A stretch of 64,000 bases of DNA from Culex pipiens pallens (Eukaryota > Arthropoda > Insecta > Diptera > Culicidae): NCBI RefSeq assembly GCF_016801865.2, contig NC_068937.1:10116157-10180156 (forward strand), written 5' to 3'. Positions 1 to 12,865 of this stretch are shown one piece after another (the first letter of the stretch is position 1; every line of letters starts with the position of its first letter). The notes under the pieces are model-generated. The model searched no databases. It saw only the letters and a program-made list of their open reading frames with translations, and was not told where the DNA came from. The position numbers and the translations under genes are program-made.

Positions 1-720
1 TTTTTTCCTTTTTTGGTACTTATTTCATAAATATTACATTGGATTGGTTAAATTCGCTTGGTTCCACCAAGCGAATTTAATCAATTAAAAATTCCACGGT
101 GATTACAACCAAATCAATAATATTACATTGGGAAATGTGGAGAGATTTTGAGTTTGGGAAGTATGTAATTTTAACAGCATGCATTTTTTCTACATAAATT
201 GTGGTAAATTTACATCAATGACGATCTTACATAACAATATCAAATTTTGCACCTTCCAAAATCATACTTTTTAAACTGTGGCTTAACTTAAAATATATAT
301 TCAAACATATTTCCAGAAATCATGGAATTTGGTTTGATTTAAATTTGGCATGTTAAGGCGGATAGCTGAAAATTTTAAGGTGCAAAATCACATCTTTTTC
401 ATGTAATTTTACTAAACTTATCATGTATACACAAAAAAAAAATTAAAATCAAGCTTACTTTTTCAAACGATCCAACCAGCACGGAAAACTAACGTCGCAA
501 AGGACCTTTTTGAAATTTTTTTTTCACTTCGATGATGTAATTTTACGCAGTTTTTGAGGTAACATTTCTATTATTCCATATCTGATTTATTCAGAAGAAA
601 AATCATTAAAAAATTGTAGTTGAAAAAACATCTTTTCGTTGTTATTCATTTTTCAACTCATTAGGTAATGTAAAATTAGTTTATAAAAATAATAAACTTC
701 AAATCGCTGTTTTCATCAGT
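1..720. repeat. AT-rich stretch with many TTACAT/ATGTAA motifs
   Basis: The motif TTACAT or its complement ATGTAA recurs every 30-100 bases, often as ATGTAATTTTAC or TAATATTACAT. The same motif family recurs at about 5.5, 15.8, 19.4, 40.4-41.3, 45.7-46.3 and 49-50.5 kb. I see no coding region. It is probably a degenerate member of a dispersed mosquito repeat. Confidence 0.5.
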
Positions 721-2430
721 TTTACTGTGCTCATTTTGAAACCGTAGCGCAGAAAAGGTTGCGGAAATCATTTTCGAAAGCTTCGATTTTTTTTTTTACA
801 TTTGATAATTCTTTGAAATGTCCAATCTGATTTAACCGGATTTTTCCAACAAAAGACTCCAATGCTCCATCGATACTGCAAGCGACGAACCCCGGCATTT
901 TGCATGCAGTTTTTTCGCACTCCTTTCCACGAACCAAAAAAATAAACCAGTTTAAAAAAAAAGCTCAAATTAGCTACCACCGAGTGCATCAATGCGAGAT
1001 TCCGGCGTGCTGTCTTAACAAAACACAAAAAAGCAAAAAAAAGAGCTGATCCGCGCCGAAAAACAGAGCAAATCCGATAAGTGATGGAATGTTTTTCCGG
1101 CGTGCGTCTTTCTTTTACAAAGTTTTTTTTGCTTTGCTTTTCTTGCGGGGTTTTACTTGCACTGCTTGATTTGTTCCCCCAACTGAGAGTCTCGATACTA
1201 GAGCTGGATTTTGGTTTAATGAAGAGTTTTTGTTTTTATCTTTGCGTGCTTTACTTGTATTTTTTTTCTCGGGTATTTTCTCGGTCGTCGTGAGCAAAAA
1301 ATCAGTCACTCTCTTGCGGTATATTGGCATAATTTAGAGGGTTTTTTTTGCATGATTTATTTACAATTTTAGAGAATTTGTAAAAGTTTTTTTATTTTAA
1401 TAAATTTTATTATAAACTTTTTCTTCTTTTCAACTGTTGTAATTTTGCTTTGGATTAAAAAATTTTTTTATCACATGTTGCAATCATTACATGATTTTGT
1501 TGCTAAATTTTCATTGTTTTCATGTACTTTTTTAATTTTGCTTATTTTTTGCTTGTTTTAATCCAAATTTTCCTTTTGATTTTTCACTGATCACTGATCG
1601 CTCAGCAAAGTGATCGATTTGAAGCGTTCCGAATCAGATTTCCTCTTCCAGATATCGATAGCTCGACTTTTTTTTCGAAAAAAAAAAAACAACAAAAACT
1701 CCTGAACCAAAAAAGACAACACATCCGGTAGACCTAATTGCTCGGTTTTCTACAGATTAGACAGATTAATCGACATTTGAAGACGTAGGTATCGCATCCG
1801 AAGACGATGAAGAAAGAGACTCTAAGTTTGAGGAAATGCACAAATTGATTCCCGGCCAAAAACTTTAGCATAATCATCGTGATGAAATGCGCTCTCTGTA
1901 GATCGAGAGTGAGAAAGAAGAGGGGAAGTGAGGGTTAAACGGTTTGCCTGCCTAGTGAGGCGTGGAGTGACCAACTGAAAAAAAATAAAAGAATAGTGAG
2001 AGTTTGCCATTGTGTTATTTTTTTCGGGGGATTTGTGGACTGTAAATTGCGTTGGAAGAACCTGGTCAAGATTTTGGGGGAGTTGTTGACGGCAAACGGT
2101 CGTCGTCGGTTTTAGATAATGGCTGAGGGAAAAAATGCGTCAACTTTCGTTTTCACCTCTGCTGGTGGGGTCACACAGCGAAAAGGGCGAGAAAGTTTTT
2201 TGCGTGATTTTTTTTCTTCTCAGTTACAATACAAAATTTGATAATCGGGAAAATGATATGCGGCTATTGCGTAAGGCGAATTAATTTGAAATTGTTTGGT
2301 TTTGGTGAATTTTCCACTTTTTTTTTTTAAATTTGTACCCTTTTGTTTTAAAGTTAACAACAACTTATTGAAATTTTTCTTAAAACAATTATTTTATTAT
2401 TCTTGTTAAATCTAAAAATAACGCAATTTA
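721..2430. other. Non-repetitive intronic or intergenic sequence, no gene seen
   Basis: Short open frames on both strands have no recognisable domain, no coding-like composition and no paired splice sites. A less AT-rich island at about 1740-2190 contains GAGAGTGAGAAAGAAG-type purine runs and may be regulatory, but nothing specific supports that. Confidence 0.5.
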
Positions 2431-4605
2431 ACAGTTTAACAATATAACAATATTGACAATTTGGAAAATTTGGAATATTCTGACCATTTTTGACAAATTA
2501 TCAACAATATTGACAGTTTTGGAAATTTATACATTTTTTACAATTTTGAAAATTTTGACAATTTAACAATTTAACATTTTTGACATTTTTGACAATTTTG
2601 TCAATTTGGACAATTTGGACAATTTAGACAATTTTGACAGTTTTGGCAATATGGACATTTTTTACAATTTTTTTAATAATTTTGACAGTTTTATTATTTT
2701 GACATTTTTTGAAAATTTTGACAACTTTAATTATTTTTTTACAATTTTTACAGTTATGTAAATTTTGTCAATTTTGACAATTTTTACATTTTGTCAATTT
2801 TGACAATTTTTACATTTTTTACAATTTTGCCAATTTTGACAATTTTGACAATTTTGACAATTTTGACAATTTTGACAATTTTGACAATTTTGACAATTTT
2901 GTCAATTTTGACAATTTTGACAATTTTGACAATTTTGACAATTTTGACAATTTTGACAATTTTGACATTTTTGACAATATTGACCATTTTAATAATTTTA
3001 ACAATTTTGACCATTGTAACAATTTGGAAAATTTTGACAATTTTGACAATTTTGACAATTTTGATAATTTTGACAATTTTGACCATTTTGATAATTTTAA
3101 CAATTTTGACAATTGTAACAATTTGGACAATTTTGTAAATTTTGTCATTATTGAAAATTTTGAATATTTTGACAATTTTGACAGTTTTACAATTTTAACA
3201 ATTTTGACAATTTTGACAATTTTGACAATTTGACAATTTTGACAGTTTTGGCAATTTTTACATTTTTTACAATTTTTACATTTTTTACAATTTTGAAAAT
3301 TTTGACAATTTTGACAAAAACATTTTTGACAATTTTGACAATTTTCTCAATTTTGACAGTTTTGGCAATTTGGAATTTTTTTTACAATTTTGAAAATTTT
3401 GACAATTTGGCAATATGAACATTTTTTACAATTTTGACAAATTTGACAATTTTGACAAATTTGACAATTTTGACAATTTTGACAATTTTGACAGTTTTAT
3501 AATTTTGACATTTTTATAATTTTGACAGTTTTATAATTTTGACAGTTTTATAATTTTGACAGTTTTATAATTTTGACATATTTTGAAAATTTTGACAATT
3601 TTATTTTTTTTTACAATTTTGACAGTTTTGTCAATTTTGACAATTTTGTCAATTTTGACAATTTTGACAATTTTGAAAATTTTGAAAATTTTGACAATTT
3701 TGACCATTTTGACAATTTTGACAATTTTGACAATTTTAACAATTTTGATAATTTTGACAATTTTGACAATTTTGACAATTTTGACAATTTTGACAATTTT
3801 GACAATTTTGACAATTTTGACAAATTTGACAATTTTGACAATTTTGACAATTTTGACAATTTTGACAATTTTGACAATTTTGACAATTTTGACAATTTTG
3901 ACAATTTTGACAATTTTGACAATTTTGACAATTTTGACAATTTTGACAATTTTGACAATTTTGACAATTTTGACAATTTTGACAATTTTGACAATTTTGA
4001 CAATTTTGACAATTTTGACATTTTTGACAATTCTGACAATTTTGACAATTTTGACAATTTTGACAATTTTGACAATTTTGACAATTTTGACAATTTTGAC
4101 AATTTTGACAATTTTGACAATTTTGACAATTTTGACAATTTTGACAATTTTGACAATTTTGACAATTTTGACAATTTTGACAATTTTGACAATTTTGACA
4201 ATTTTGACAATTTTGACAATTTTGACAATTTTGACAATTTTGACAATTTTGAAAATTTTGACAATTCTGACAATTTTGACAGTTTTGTCAATTTTGTCAA
4301 TTTTGTCAATTTTGACAATTTTGACAATTTTGACAATTTTGACAATTTTGACAATTTTGACAATTTTGTCAATTTTGACAATTTTGACAATTTTGACAAT
4401 TTTGACAATTTTGACAATTTTGACAATTTTGACAATTTTGACAATTTTGAAAGTTTTGAAAGTTTTGTCAATTTTGACAATTTCGACAATTTTGACAATT
4501 TTTCAATTTTTACAATTTTTACAATTTTTACATTTTTTACAATATTGACAATTTTGACAATTTTGATTATTCTGTCAATTTTGACAGTTTTGACAATTTG
4601 ACTCG
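2431..4605 (+). repeat. TTTTGACAA minisatellite array (9-bp unit)
   Basis: The tandem 9-mer TTTTGACAA reads in this orientation on the plus strand. It is degenerate at 2431-3640, with TTTTTACAT, TTTTATAAT and TTTTGGCAA variants, and nearly pure at about 3640-4490. Because 9 is a multiple of 3, the array is open in several frames on both strands (Phe-Asp-Asn, Leu-Thr-Ile, Ser-Lys-Leu repeats). These are not genes. Confidence 0.95.
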
Positions 4606-5500
4606 AAACGATTTCGATTTTCGATGGAAATCGATTTGCAAATTACTCTGTTATTGGTTTTTTGAGGATGAGAATTGTTGTTATGTAGATTGGAACTGTT
4701 ATTAAGTATTTTCAGAACATTATTTTACCGTTAAACAAAAACAAACATCATTACAGGTCCAATGAACTTAAGCTCCACAGCAGTTAAATAACGATAATAG
4801 TTGCTGTGTTAACATGGGAGCTCATCCTGATTTACATCAGAATTACCTAATGTCTTAATTCGGCCTTCCCAAATTCACCTTGCCACTCCGCCTAACGGGA
4901 CCCCTCCATCAAAAAGAGATGTTATCATGTGAATTTTTCCCTCCTCAATAACCAAAAACAAAACAACCTCAAAACGTTCTAAAGCTCACCCTAATTCGAC
5001 CATTAAACCATCCATATTTTAGCATTTCGGTGTGTGCGCCTCTTAGGTCTAATCACAACCTTCCACAGCCATAAATTGCCATCCGTCGTCGACGGCGACT
5101 TAATCGTTGACGTCGTTTTGTGTCATCGCCACACAAATGGGTTCTTTGGACCCACCGACCGACCGCTTGATGGGGTCATTTCACCGACATCCGTTTCGGG
5201 ACAGACTCCCTGCCGCGTTGATAACCCATAAGAAACGATCGGAATTCTCCCGAAAATCTCAAACCCAAAGGGTCATTAAAAATTCGCACACTCTCGTAAG
5301 AAGGAAATTGGGCCCCTTATTTTCGGGTGGGGAGCTGAGCTCAAGGAAATTAACACTTTCCAAACATTGACCACGGCGATGACCTCTGCGGGGGCCACAC
5401 TCCAACGCGCGAAAAGTCGTAAATGTTTGCTGCCCTTTCGCTTACTTCTAACGAAAGTAAATTTTAACCCTCGACGATGTTAGTGTCGCAAAAAATCGCT
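4606..5500. other. Non-repetitive sequence, no gene seen
   Basis: A moderately GC-rich island at 4990-5400 includes GTCGTCGACGGCGAC and two overlapping short open frames of 65 and 87 codons. Neither resembles a known protein. The stretch resembles the other unique islands between repeats. Confidence 0.45.
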
Positions 5501-5665
5501 TTGATTGAGATTTTTGTTGAATATTACATCAAAATCATGTAAATTTACATGTTTTATATGTAACGGCAATGTTTCCAAAAATCAAGTAAAATTACTTTAC
5601 ATTACGAGTGAGGTAGTATTACATGACGCTACACGTAAATTTACATTTATCTTGTGTTATGGCAC
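5501..5665. repeat. TTACAT-motif repeat fragment
   Basis: ATGTAA/TTACAT motifs, including the palindrome ATGTAAATTTACAT, recur about eight times in 160 bases. This is the same dispersed family as at 1-720. Confidence 0.5.
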
Positions 5666-6470
5666 TTATAAATTAAGGTAAAACAATAATGGCTTTTTCT
5701 AATAAAATTCTTAGAATAAAATCACTGAAAAAACTCTTTTTACGTTAGAAGGTTAAAAATGCTTCTCTACCCTTCGCAAAAGTGTCTGTAAAACATATCC
5801 ATATTAATTCTAAATCCCTCGTAGAAGATGGTGGGTGCTAATAAGTCCCTGCCGCAACAGCGAAATAAGTGCGGCCAGATTTGGCCCGGCGATACCATTC
5901 CGCGAAATGGGAGAATTTCCTGTTCACTAGACCGAAACTTTGCTTTTGAGGAATAAAAAAGAGTTCAAACGCCGAACCTCGCGGTTTTCATTCATTTAAC
6001 TTTTTTTTTTTCTTTCAGGGTGGATGTTGATGTTGATGATTATTGCTCTCGTTGGTGGGCGCCGCGTTCCGGGTTTTTGGACTTTCTGGAAGAATTGGAT
6101 GGTTGCAACATCGTTGTAGCGATGTAGCGACAAATTAATTCGGGAAATTTAGGTGGAAGTTGCTGGGAGTTTCTCTTTTTGTCCAAGAAAGGGAGAAGCA
6201 TTTTAAGAAACCTCCTTGGAGACCTCGCAATTTCATGGAATACCCTTATTTTTTAGTAATGAGACAATTTAATTTAAAAAAAAATGAAAATATTCTTTGC
6301 TTTGTAATTTTTATGTATTTTTTAAACATTTTTCTTAATTCATGATTTAAAATACAAAATAAACAATTAAGCAAATTGTCTAAAATAGAGCACAGCTTTG
6401 GTAAAAAAACATAATTTTTTTCAAATGTTGGCATAAAAGACATAATCACAAGTTTAACTTTACACAGAAG
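5666..6470. other. No gene or clear repeat seen
   Basis: Mixed unique sequence with no supported feature. The frame at 6160-6345 (61 codons) is AT-rich and has no recognisable domain. Confidence 0.4.
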
Positions 6471-7310
6471 AAAAAAAAAACATTGTAATATTACACAACA
6501 TGTGGACAGATTTTGGGCCAGAAAAAATATGCAAAATAACCTTTGATATTATGTAAGTTTGTAATCTTTTTTAATGTGTTGTTTTACTTATTATTTTTTT
6601 TACTGTAAACTCTGATTTTTAGTTGTATAGAAACCATTTTTTTGGAAAAGAATAATAAATACACGGCATGACAAATTTCCTTAAGAAACGAGGTGTAAAA
6701 ATTACCTCTGAAATCATGTGAATTTGTGACCCTTTTTTATGTGTAATTTAACTTATTCAACATTGAATGAACTTTATAAAAAACAGGTTATTTTCAATCT
6801 TTTTTCATTTCAGAATTATTGGTTGTACTCTAAACTCAGAAGTTAATTTGAATAATGACTAAAATTTGTTTTTTTGGAGGAATTAACAAACAAATGGCAT
6901 GGAAAAATTCCCTAAGAAACATAACAAGAAATGTAAAAAAATACCTCTTTTATGTGTTTTTTTTTACAAATTTTACATTAAATTACATAAAAACGAGGTA
7001 ATTTTCAATCTTTTTCAATTCTTTTTTTGTGTGCTTTTTACAAATTTAACATTAAATTACTTAAAAACGAGGTAATTTTTAATATTTTTTTTACCATTCT
7101 GAAATATGTTGTACTACTATAAACACCTATTTTTTTTGGGAAGGAATAATAAACTTGGCAAAATTCTCTAAGAAATAAAACAAGAAATGTGAAAAAATCG
7201 TCAAAAAGCACAATGTTCAAAATAAAATTCAAAAATATAAAAAAAAATGGAAAAAAATAAAAAAAAATGGAAAAAAATAAAAAAAAACCAAAACATATAT
7301 TTTTAGTTAT
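6471..7310. repeat. Degenerate tandem repeat of roughly 230-260 bp
   Basis: Related segments (GGCATGACAAATTTCC at about 6664, GGCATGGAAAAATTCC at 6896, and a CTTGGCAAAATTCTCTAAG version at about 7153) are each followed by AAGAAAY...ATGTRAAAAA. They recur with spacings of about 232 and 258. Units include TTACAT and ATGTGTAATTTAAC motifs. Copies are diverged. Confidence 0.5.
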
Positions 7311-7680
7311 CATCTAAATATTGGAAATATAATAACTCAAATAAATTAACAAAAAAAAAAAACAGTGAAAATAATTTCAAAATTTCAAACTGACGCTCAA
7401 TATTTTGTAGTGTTCAAAAGTTTTCTAAGCCTTTTCAAAAAAAATATTCATAATAATTTAAAATTTTCATGATTAATTTTATTCAAAACCGTATTTTTTT
7501 CTTATCTTTGGTACCAGATTTTGTACCATTTAAAACTCAAGCTTAAATTATGCATTTTTGAAGTCTCCAAAGGTAAATTAAAAAAAAAAATTAAAGCGTA
7601 CTCAAAAAACAAATTATCAATAAATTACTGAAAAGAAAATTAAAACAATATTTCATGACATTTTGTATTACATAAAAAAA
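7311..7680. other. AT-rich sequence, nothing recognised
   Basis: A/T homopolymer runs with no open frame or repeat that I can define. Confidence 0.4.
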
Positions 7681-7749
7681 TGTAGCCGATCAGCACAGGA
7701 AACCTACTTGTTCGAAATTCCAAGTTGTAATAAGTTTTTATCCTTTCAA

Positions 7750-7825
7750 CTCGCCACTAGTCTGATAGCCGTGCGGGCTAAGGCGCCAGCCCTCTCGGTA
7801 TGTAGTGGGATTTAATCCCTTAGCG
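7750..7825 (+). repeat. tRNA-like (Ser/Leu type) SINE remnant
   Basis: GATAGCCGTGCGGGCTAAGG resembles an A-box region of a class II tRNA, and CGCCAGCCC follows directly. GGGATTTAATCCC sits where a T-arm and B box would be, but it lacks the TTCGA core. This fits a decayed tRNA-derived SINE head better than a tRNA gene. The 3' body could run into the TTACAT-rich stretch up to about 8050. Confidence 0.35.
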
Positions 7826-8050
7826 ATTTTTCTCACAAAATTAATTTACATGATTTTGCATGCGATTTTACCATTGGATTGGTTTTTTTGCTGTGTAATT
7901 GATATTTTGAAATATTTCCCGAATTTCAATATCAATTCATATTGTTTACATCATCACACCTTCTTCGCTACAATTTTGGAGGCGGCTTTTTTCAACGATT
8001 TCTGCTTTTTAAATTGTAATTTTGTGATGTAAGTTTTTGCACATGTAAAT

Positions 8051-8635
8051 CCCAAATCTTTGTTGTTTTCTTCTCTTGCAAAAAAAAAAAAATATCAAAA
8101 AGAGCGTACTTCTCGCGTTCCTTCCCGCTTATCATCGCTGACGTCTGCTGTCTTCCCCTTGAAACAACCAAATTTTTCGCACACACGATTTTCATATGTT
8201 CTGAAATTAATTTTCCGTTATTCACACGATGGCGGCGATCCGGTGGCCTGGACTCACGGTCTGGTTGCAATTTCGCAACAAACAAACAAACAAACACAGG
8301 AATCAACTTGGCAGACACAAATGAACTCTTTGTTGCCGAGTGGGGAGAGAGAAGATTTGCTGCTCGAGTTTTTTTTTCTTTTCGGGAACCCAACCCCGAA
8401 AAATAATTCGCGAAAAAGTGAAACAACTTGGCGATGAGTGGGGTGAAGAAGGTGGAGGAGGAAAAATGGTTTGCAAATTTTGGACCTCTTCACTTTGCTT
8501 CTGTGCTGCTGCCGCAGTTTGTATTTGTGTTGCTTTGGACCACAAACGCTTCCAATTATTTCATTATGTCAATTTGGGTGTGTATTTACGTTTCTTGAGG
8601 AGGTGTGGGGATTGGTGATAGAGTTGTTTTTTAAT
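8051..8635. other. Unique sequence, no gene supported
   Basis: Overlapping frames of 75-144 codons exist on both strands, but none has a recognisable domain and they shadow each other. A CAAA run occurs at 8279-8296. Confidence 0.4.
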
Positions 8636-8835
8636 GTTGATCAAGGTTGATCAAAGATGATCAATGATGATTAACGTTGATCATGTTGATCAAAAATGAT
8701 CAAAATTGATCATGTTGATCAATCTTGGTCACTGTTGATCAAAATTGATCATGTTGATCAATAATGATTATGTTGGTCAATTTTGATCAAAGATGATCAA
8801 TGTTGATCAAAATTAACCGTTTTGATCAATACTCA
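8636..8835. repeat. TTGATCAA-type degenerate minisatellite, left block
   Basis: Short units centred on the palindrome TGATCA (TTGATCAAAG, TTGATCATG, TTGATCAATG) repeat irregularly every 9-15 bases. The block directly abuts the TTTTGACAA array at 8838. A longer block of the same kind closes that array on the other side (12866-13380). Confidence 0.8.
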
Positions 8836-8837
8836 TC

Positions 8838-10870
8838 ATGTTTAAATTTGTCAATTTTGAAAATTTTGACAGTTTTGTCAATCTTGACGATTTTGACAAT
8901 TTTGACAATTTTGACAATTTTGATAACTGTGATAACGTTGACAATTTTGACAATTTTGACATTTTTTTTTATTATTTTGACAATTTTGACAGTTTTTTTT
9001 ATTATTTTGACAATTTAACAATGTTTATGACAATTTTGACTATTTTTACAATTTTGACAATTTTGACAATTTTGTCAATTCTGATAATGTTGACAATTTT
9101 GTCAATTTTGAAAATTTTGACAATTTTGTCAATCTTGACAATTTTGACAATTTTGACAATTTTGACAATTTTGACAATTTGGACAATTTTGACAATTTTG
9201 ACAATTTTGAAAATTTTGACAATTTTGACAATTTTGACAATTTTGACAATTTTGACAATTTTGACAATTTTGCCAACCTTGACAATTTTGACAATTGATA
9301 ACTTTGATAATTTTGACAATTTTGACAATTTATTTTTTTTTATTATTTTGTCAATTTTGACTGTTTTATTTTTTTATTATTTTGACAATTTTGACAGTTT
9401 TGTTTTTTTATTATTTCGACAATTTTGTCAATTTTGACAATTTCGTCAATTTTGACAATTATGACAATTTTGACAATTTTGACAATTTTTGACATTTTTG
9501 ACAAATTTGACATTTTTGTCAATTTTGACAATGTTGACAATTTTGAAAATTTTGACAATTTGGACAATTTTGACATTTTTGAAAATTTTGACAATTTTGA
9601 CAATTTTGACATTTTTCACAATTTTCACAATTTTGACTGTTTTATTTTTTTATTATTTTGACAATTTTGACAGTATTGTTTTTTTATTATTTCGACAATT
9701 TTGACAATTTTGTCAATTTTGACAATTATGACAATTTTGACAATTTTGACATTTTTGACAAATTTGACAATTTTGTCAATTTTGACAATTTTGACAATTT
9801 TGACAATTTTGACAATTTTGACAATTATGACAATTTTGACAATTTTGACAATTTTGACAATTTTGACAATTTTGACAATTTTGACATTTATGACAATTTT
9901 GACATTTTTGACAATTTTGTCAATTTTGACAATAATGACAATTATGACAATTTTGACAATTTTGACATTTTTGACAAATTTGACATTGTTGACAATTTTG
10001 ACAATTTTGACAATTTTGACAATTTTGACAATTTTGACAATTTTGACAATTTTGACAATTTTGACAATTTTGACAATTTTGTCAATTTTGACAATTATGA
10101 CAATGCTGACATTTTTGACAAATTTGACATTTTTGACAATTTTGACAATTTTGACAATTTTGACAATTTTGACAATTTTGACAATTTTGTCAATTTTGAC
10201 AGTTTTGAAAATTTTGACAATTTTGACAATTCTGACAATTTTGACAATTCTGACAATGTTGTCAATTTTGTCAATTCAGATAATTTTGACAATTTTGTCA
10301 ATTTTGAAAATTTTGACAATTTTGTCAATCTTGACAATTTTGACAATTTTGACTATTTTGACAATTTTGACAATTTGGACAATTTGGACAATTTGGACAA
10401 TTTTGACAATTTTGAAAATTTGACAATTTTGCCAACCTTAACAATTTTGACAATTAATAACTTTGATAATTTTGACAATTTTGACAATTTAATTTTTTTA
10501 ATTATTTTGTCAATTTTGACTGTTTTATTTTTTTATTATTTTGACAATTTTGACAGTTTTGCTTTTTATTATTTCGACAATTTTGTCAATTTTGAAAATT
10601 TCGTCAATTTTGACAATTATGACAATTTTGACAATTTTGACAATTTTGACATTTTTGACAAATTTGACATTTTTGACAATGTTGACAATTTTGAAAATTT
10701 TGACAATTTGGACAATTTTGAATATTTTGACAATTTTGACAATTTTGACAATTTTGACAATTTTGACAATTTTGAAAATTTTGACAATTTTGACAATTTT
10801 GACAATTTTACCAACCTTGACAATTTTGACTGTTTTATTTTTTTATTATTTTGACAATTTTGACAGTATT
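8838..10870 (+). repeat. TTTTGACAA minisatellite array, left part
   Basis: 9-mer TTTTGACAA with recurring variant blocks of TTTTTTTATTATTTTGAC, GACAATTATGACAA and TTTGCCAACCTTGAC. These blocks return at 8.97, 9.34-9.41, 9.64-9.69, 10.50-10.57 and 10.83 kb, a loose higher-order pattern. The array is interrupted at 10883-11290 by a SINE and then continues. Confidence 0.93.
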
Positions 10871-10882
10871 GTTTTTTTTATT

Positions 10883-11290
10883 CAAAATCAAATTATTCGC
10901 TCTACAGCATTGCCTTGGCGTTCTCGATTGCGAGATTCCTACTCGAAACTAGGTGTCCGAAGGCTTGATTGTTGAGGCAATTGCAAACCTCTTTTTACAC
11001 CTTAGCTTCCATCTACCCCGGGATTCGAACTGACGACCTTTGGATTGTTAGTCCAACTGCCTACCAGCGACTCCACCGAGACAGGACCCAGAGAGACGAC
11101 TCCTACACCTGGACTGAGCTAACGACCTAACATTTGTAGGTTAGTCCGGGACCAACATTTACTTCCCTTCCGACGGAAGGCGTGATCAGACAAATCTCGT
11201 CTCGAAAAATGCCACCGGGACCGTCTGGGATCGAACCCAAGCCGACTGGGTGAGAGGCAATCACGCTTACCCCTACACCACGGTCCCGGC
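10883..11290 (-). mobile_element. Composite tRNA-derived SINE inserted in the minisatellite
   Basis: On the minus strand the element starts with a 71-nt tRNA-like head (11217-11287). It has a perfect 7-bp acceptor stem GGGACCG/CGGTCCC, an A-box-like GTGGTGTAGGGGTAAGC, a CTC in the anticodon position and a B box GGGTTCGATCCC. A second tRNA-like module follows, with A box TGGTAGGCAGTTGG (11052-11065) and B box GTTCGAATCCC (11020-11030). The 3' end is AT-rich. The flanks share GTTTTTTT(T)ATT (10871 and 11292), a likely target duplication. The two-module layout recalls the dimeric Twin SINE described in Culex pipiens, but the spacing differs, so I do not assign it to that family. Confidence 0.75.
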
Positions 11291-11291
11291 T

Positions 11292-12828
11292 GTTTTTTTA
11301 TTATTTCGACAATTTCGACAATTTTGTCAATTTTGACAATTATGACAATTTTGACAATTTTGACAATTTTGACAATTTTGACAATTTTGACAATTTTGAC
11401 ATTTTTGACAATATGACATTTTTGACATTTTTGAGAATTTTGACAATTTTGACAATTTTGTCAATTTTGACAATTATGACAATTTTGACAGTTTTGACAT
11501 TTTTGACAAATTTGACATTTTTGACAATTTTGACAATGTTGACAATTTTGTCAATTTTGACAATTTTGACAATATTGACAATTTTGGCAATTATGAAAAT
11601 TTTGACAATTTTGACATTTTTGTCAACCTTGACAATTTTGATAACTTTGATAATTTTGCCAATTTTGACAATTTTTTTTATTATTATTTTGACAATTTTG
11701 ACAGTTTTATTTTTTTATTATTTTGACAGTTTTATTTTTTTGACAGTTTTATTTTTTTATTATTTTGAAAATTTTGACAATTTTGAAAATTTTGACAATT
11801 TTGAAAATTTTGACAATTTTGACATTTTTAAAAATTTTGACAATTTCGACAATTTTGACAATTTTGTCAATTTTGACAATTCTGACAATTTTGACAATTT
11901 TGAAAATTTTGACAATTTTAACAATGTTGACAATTTCGACAGTTTTGAAAATTTTGACAATTTTGTCAATCTTGTCAATTTTGACAATATTGACAATTTT
12001 GATAACTTTGATAATTTTATTTTTTTTATTATTTTGATAATTTTGACAGTTTTATTTTTATATTATTTTGACAATTTTGTCATTTTGACAATTTTGACAA
12101 TTGTGACAATTTTGACAATTTTGACAATTTTGACAATTTTGACAATTTTGTCAATTTTGACAATTTTGAAAATGTTGACAGTTTTGACAATTTTGACAGT
12201 TCAGAAAATTTTGAAAATTTTGACAATTTTGACAATTTTGACAATTTTGACAATTTTTTTTATTATTTTGACAATTTTGACAGTTTAATTTTTTTATTAT
12301 TTTATTAATTTTGTCAATTTTGTCAATTTTGTCAATTTTCATTTTTGACAATTTTGACAATTTAGACAATTTTGTCATTTTGACAATTTTGACAATTTTG
12401 ACAATTTTGACAATTTTGACAATTTTGTCAATTTTGACCATTTTGACAATTTTGACAGTTCTGTTAATTTTGACAATTTTGACAATTTTGACAATTTTGA
12501 CAATTTTGACAATTTTGACAATTTTGACAATTTTGACAATTTTGACAATTTTGACAATTTTGACAATTTTGACAATTTTGACAATTTTGACAATTTTGAC
12601 AATTTTGACAATTTTGACAATTTTGACAATTTTGACAATTTTGACAATTTTGACAATTTTGACAATTTTGACAATTTTGACAATTTTGACAATTTTGACA
12701 ATTTTGACAATTTTGACAATTTTGACAATTTTGTCAATTTTGTCAATTTTGTAAATTTTGTCAATTCTGACAATTTTGACAATTTTATCAATTTTGAAAA
12801 TTTTGACAATTTTGAGAATTTTGGCTGA
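11292..12828 (+). repeat. TTTTGACAA minisatellite array, right part
   Basis: This is the continuation of the 9-mer array after the SINE. It is very homogeneous at 12470-12730 and carries TTATTATTTTGAC blocks at 11.68-11.76, 12.02-12.06 and 12.26-12.29 kb. Plus-strand and minus-strand open frames in it are by-products of the 9-bp period. Confidence 0.94.
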
Positions 12829-12865
12829 TTTTAGCTTGACGTACTTTATGATTGAAGCCTATTAT

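Noticed and set aside
731..1028. Minus-strand frames of 68 and 86 codons near 0.7-1.0 kb as an upstream exon or gene
   Set aside because: Wrong strand for Smg6, mutually overlapping, and no domain or splice pattern.
3573..4601. 342-codon Phe-Asp-Asn repeat protein
   Set aside because: Open only because the 9-bp unit contains no in-frame stop. Other frames and the opposite strand are equally open.
2431..4605. Bacterial -35 promoter boxes (TTGACA) in the TTTTGACAA array
   Set aside because: TTGACA is simply part of the tandem unit. The host is an animal with spliced genes, and there are no -10 boxes at promoter spacing or bacterial genes.
11217..11287. Functional tRNA-Glu(CTC) gene on the minus strand
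   Set aside because: The acceptor and T arms look good, but the anticodon loop appears to have nine bases, the D stem relies on wobble pairs, and the segment is the head of a longer SINE with a target duplication.
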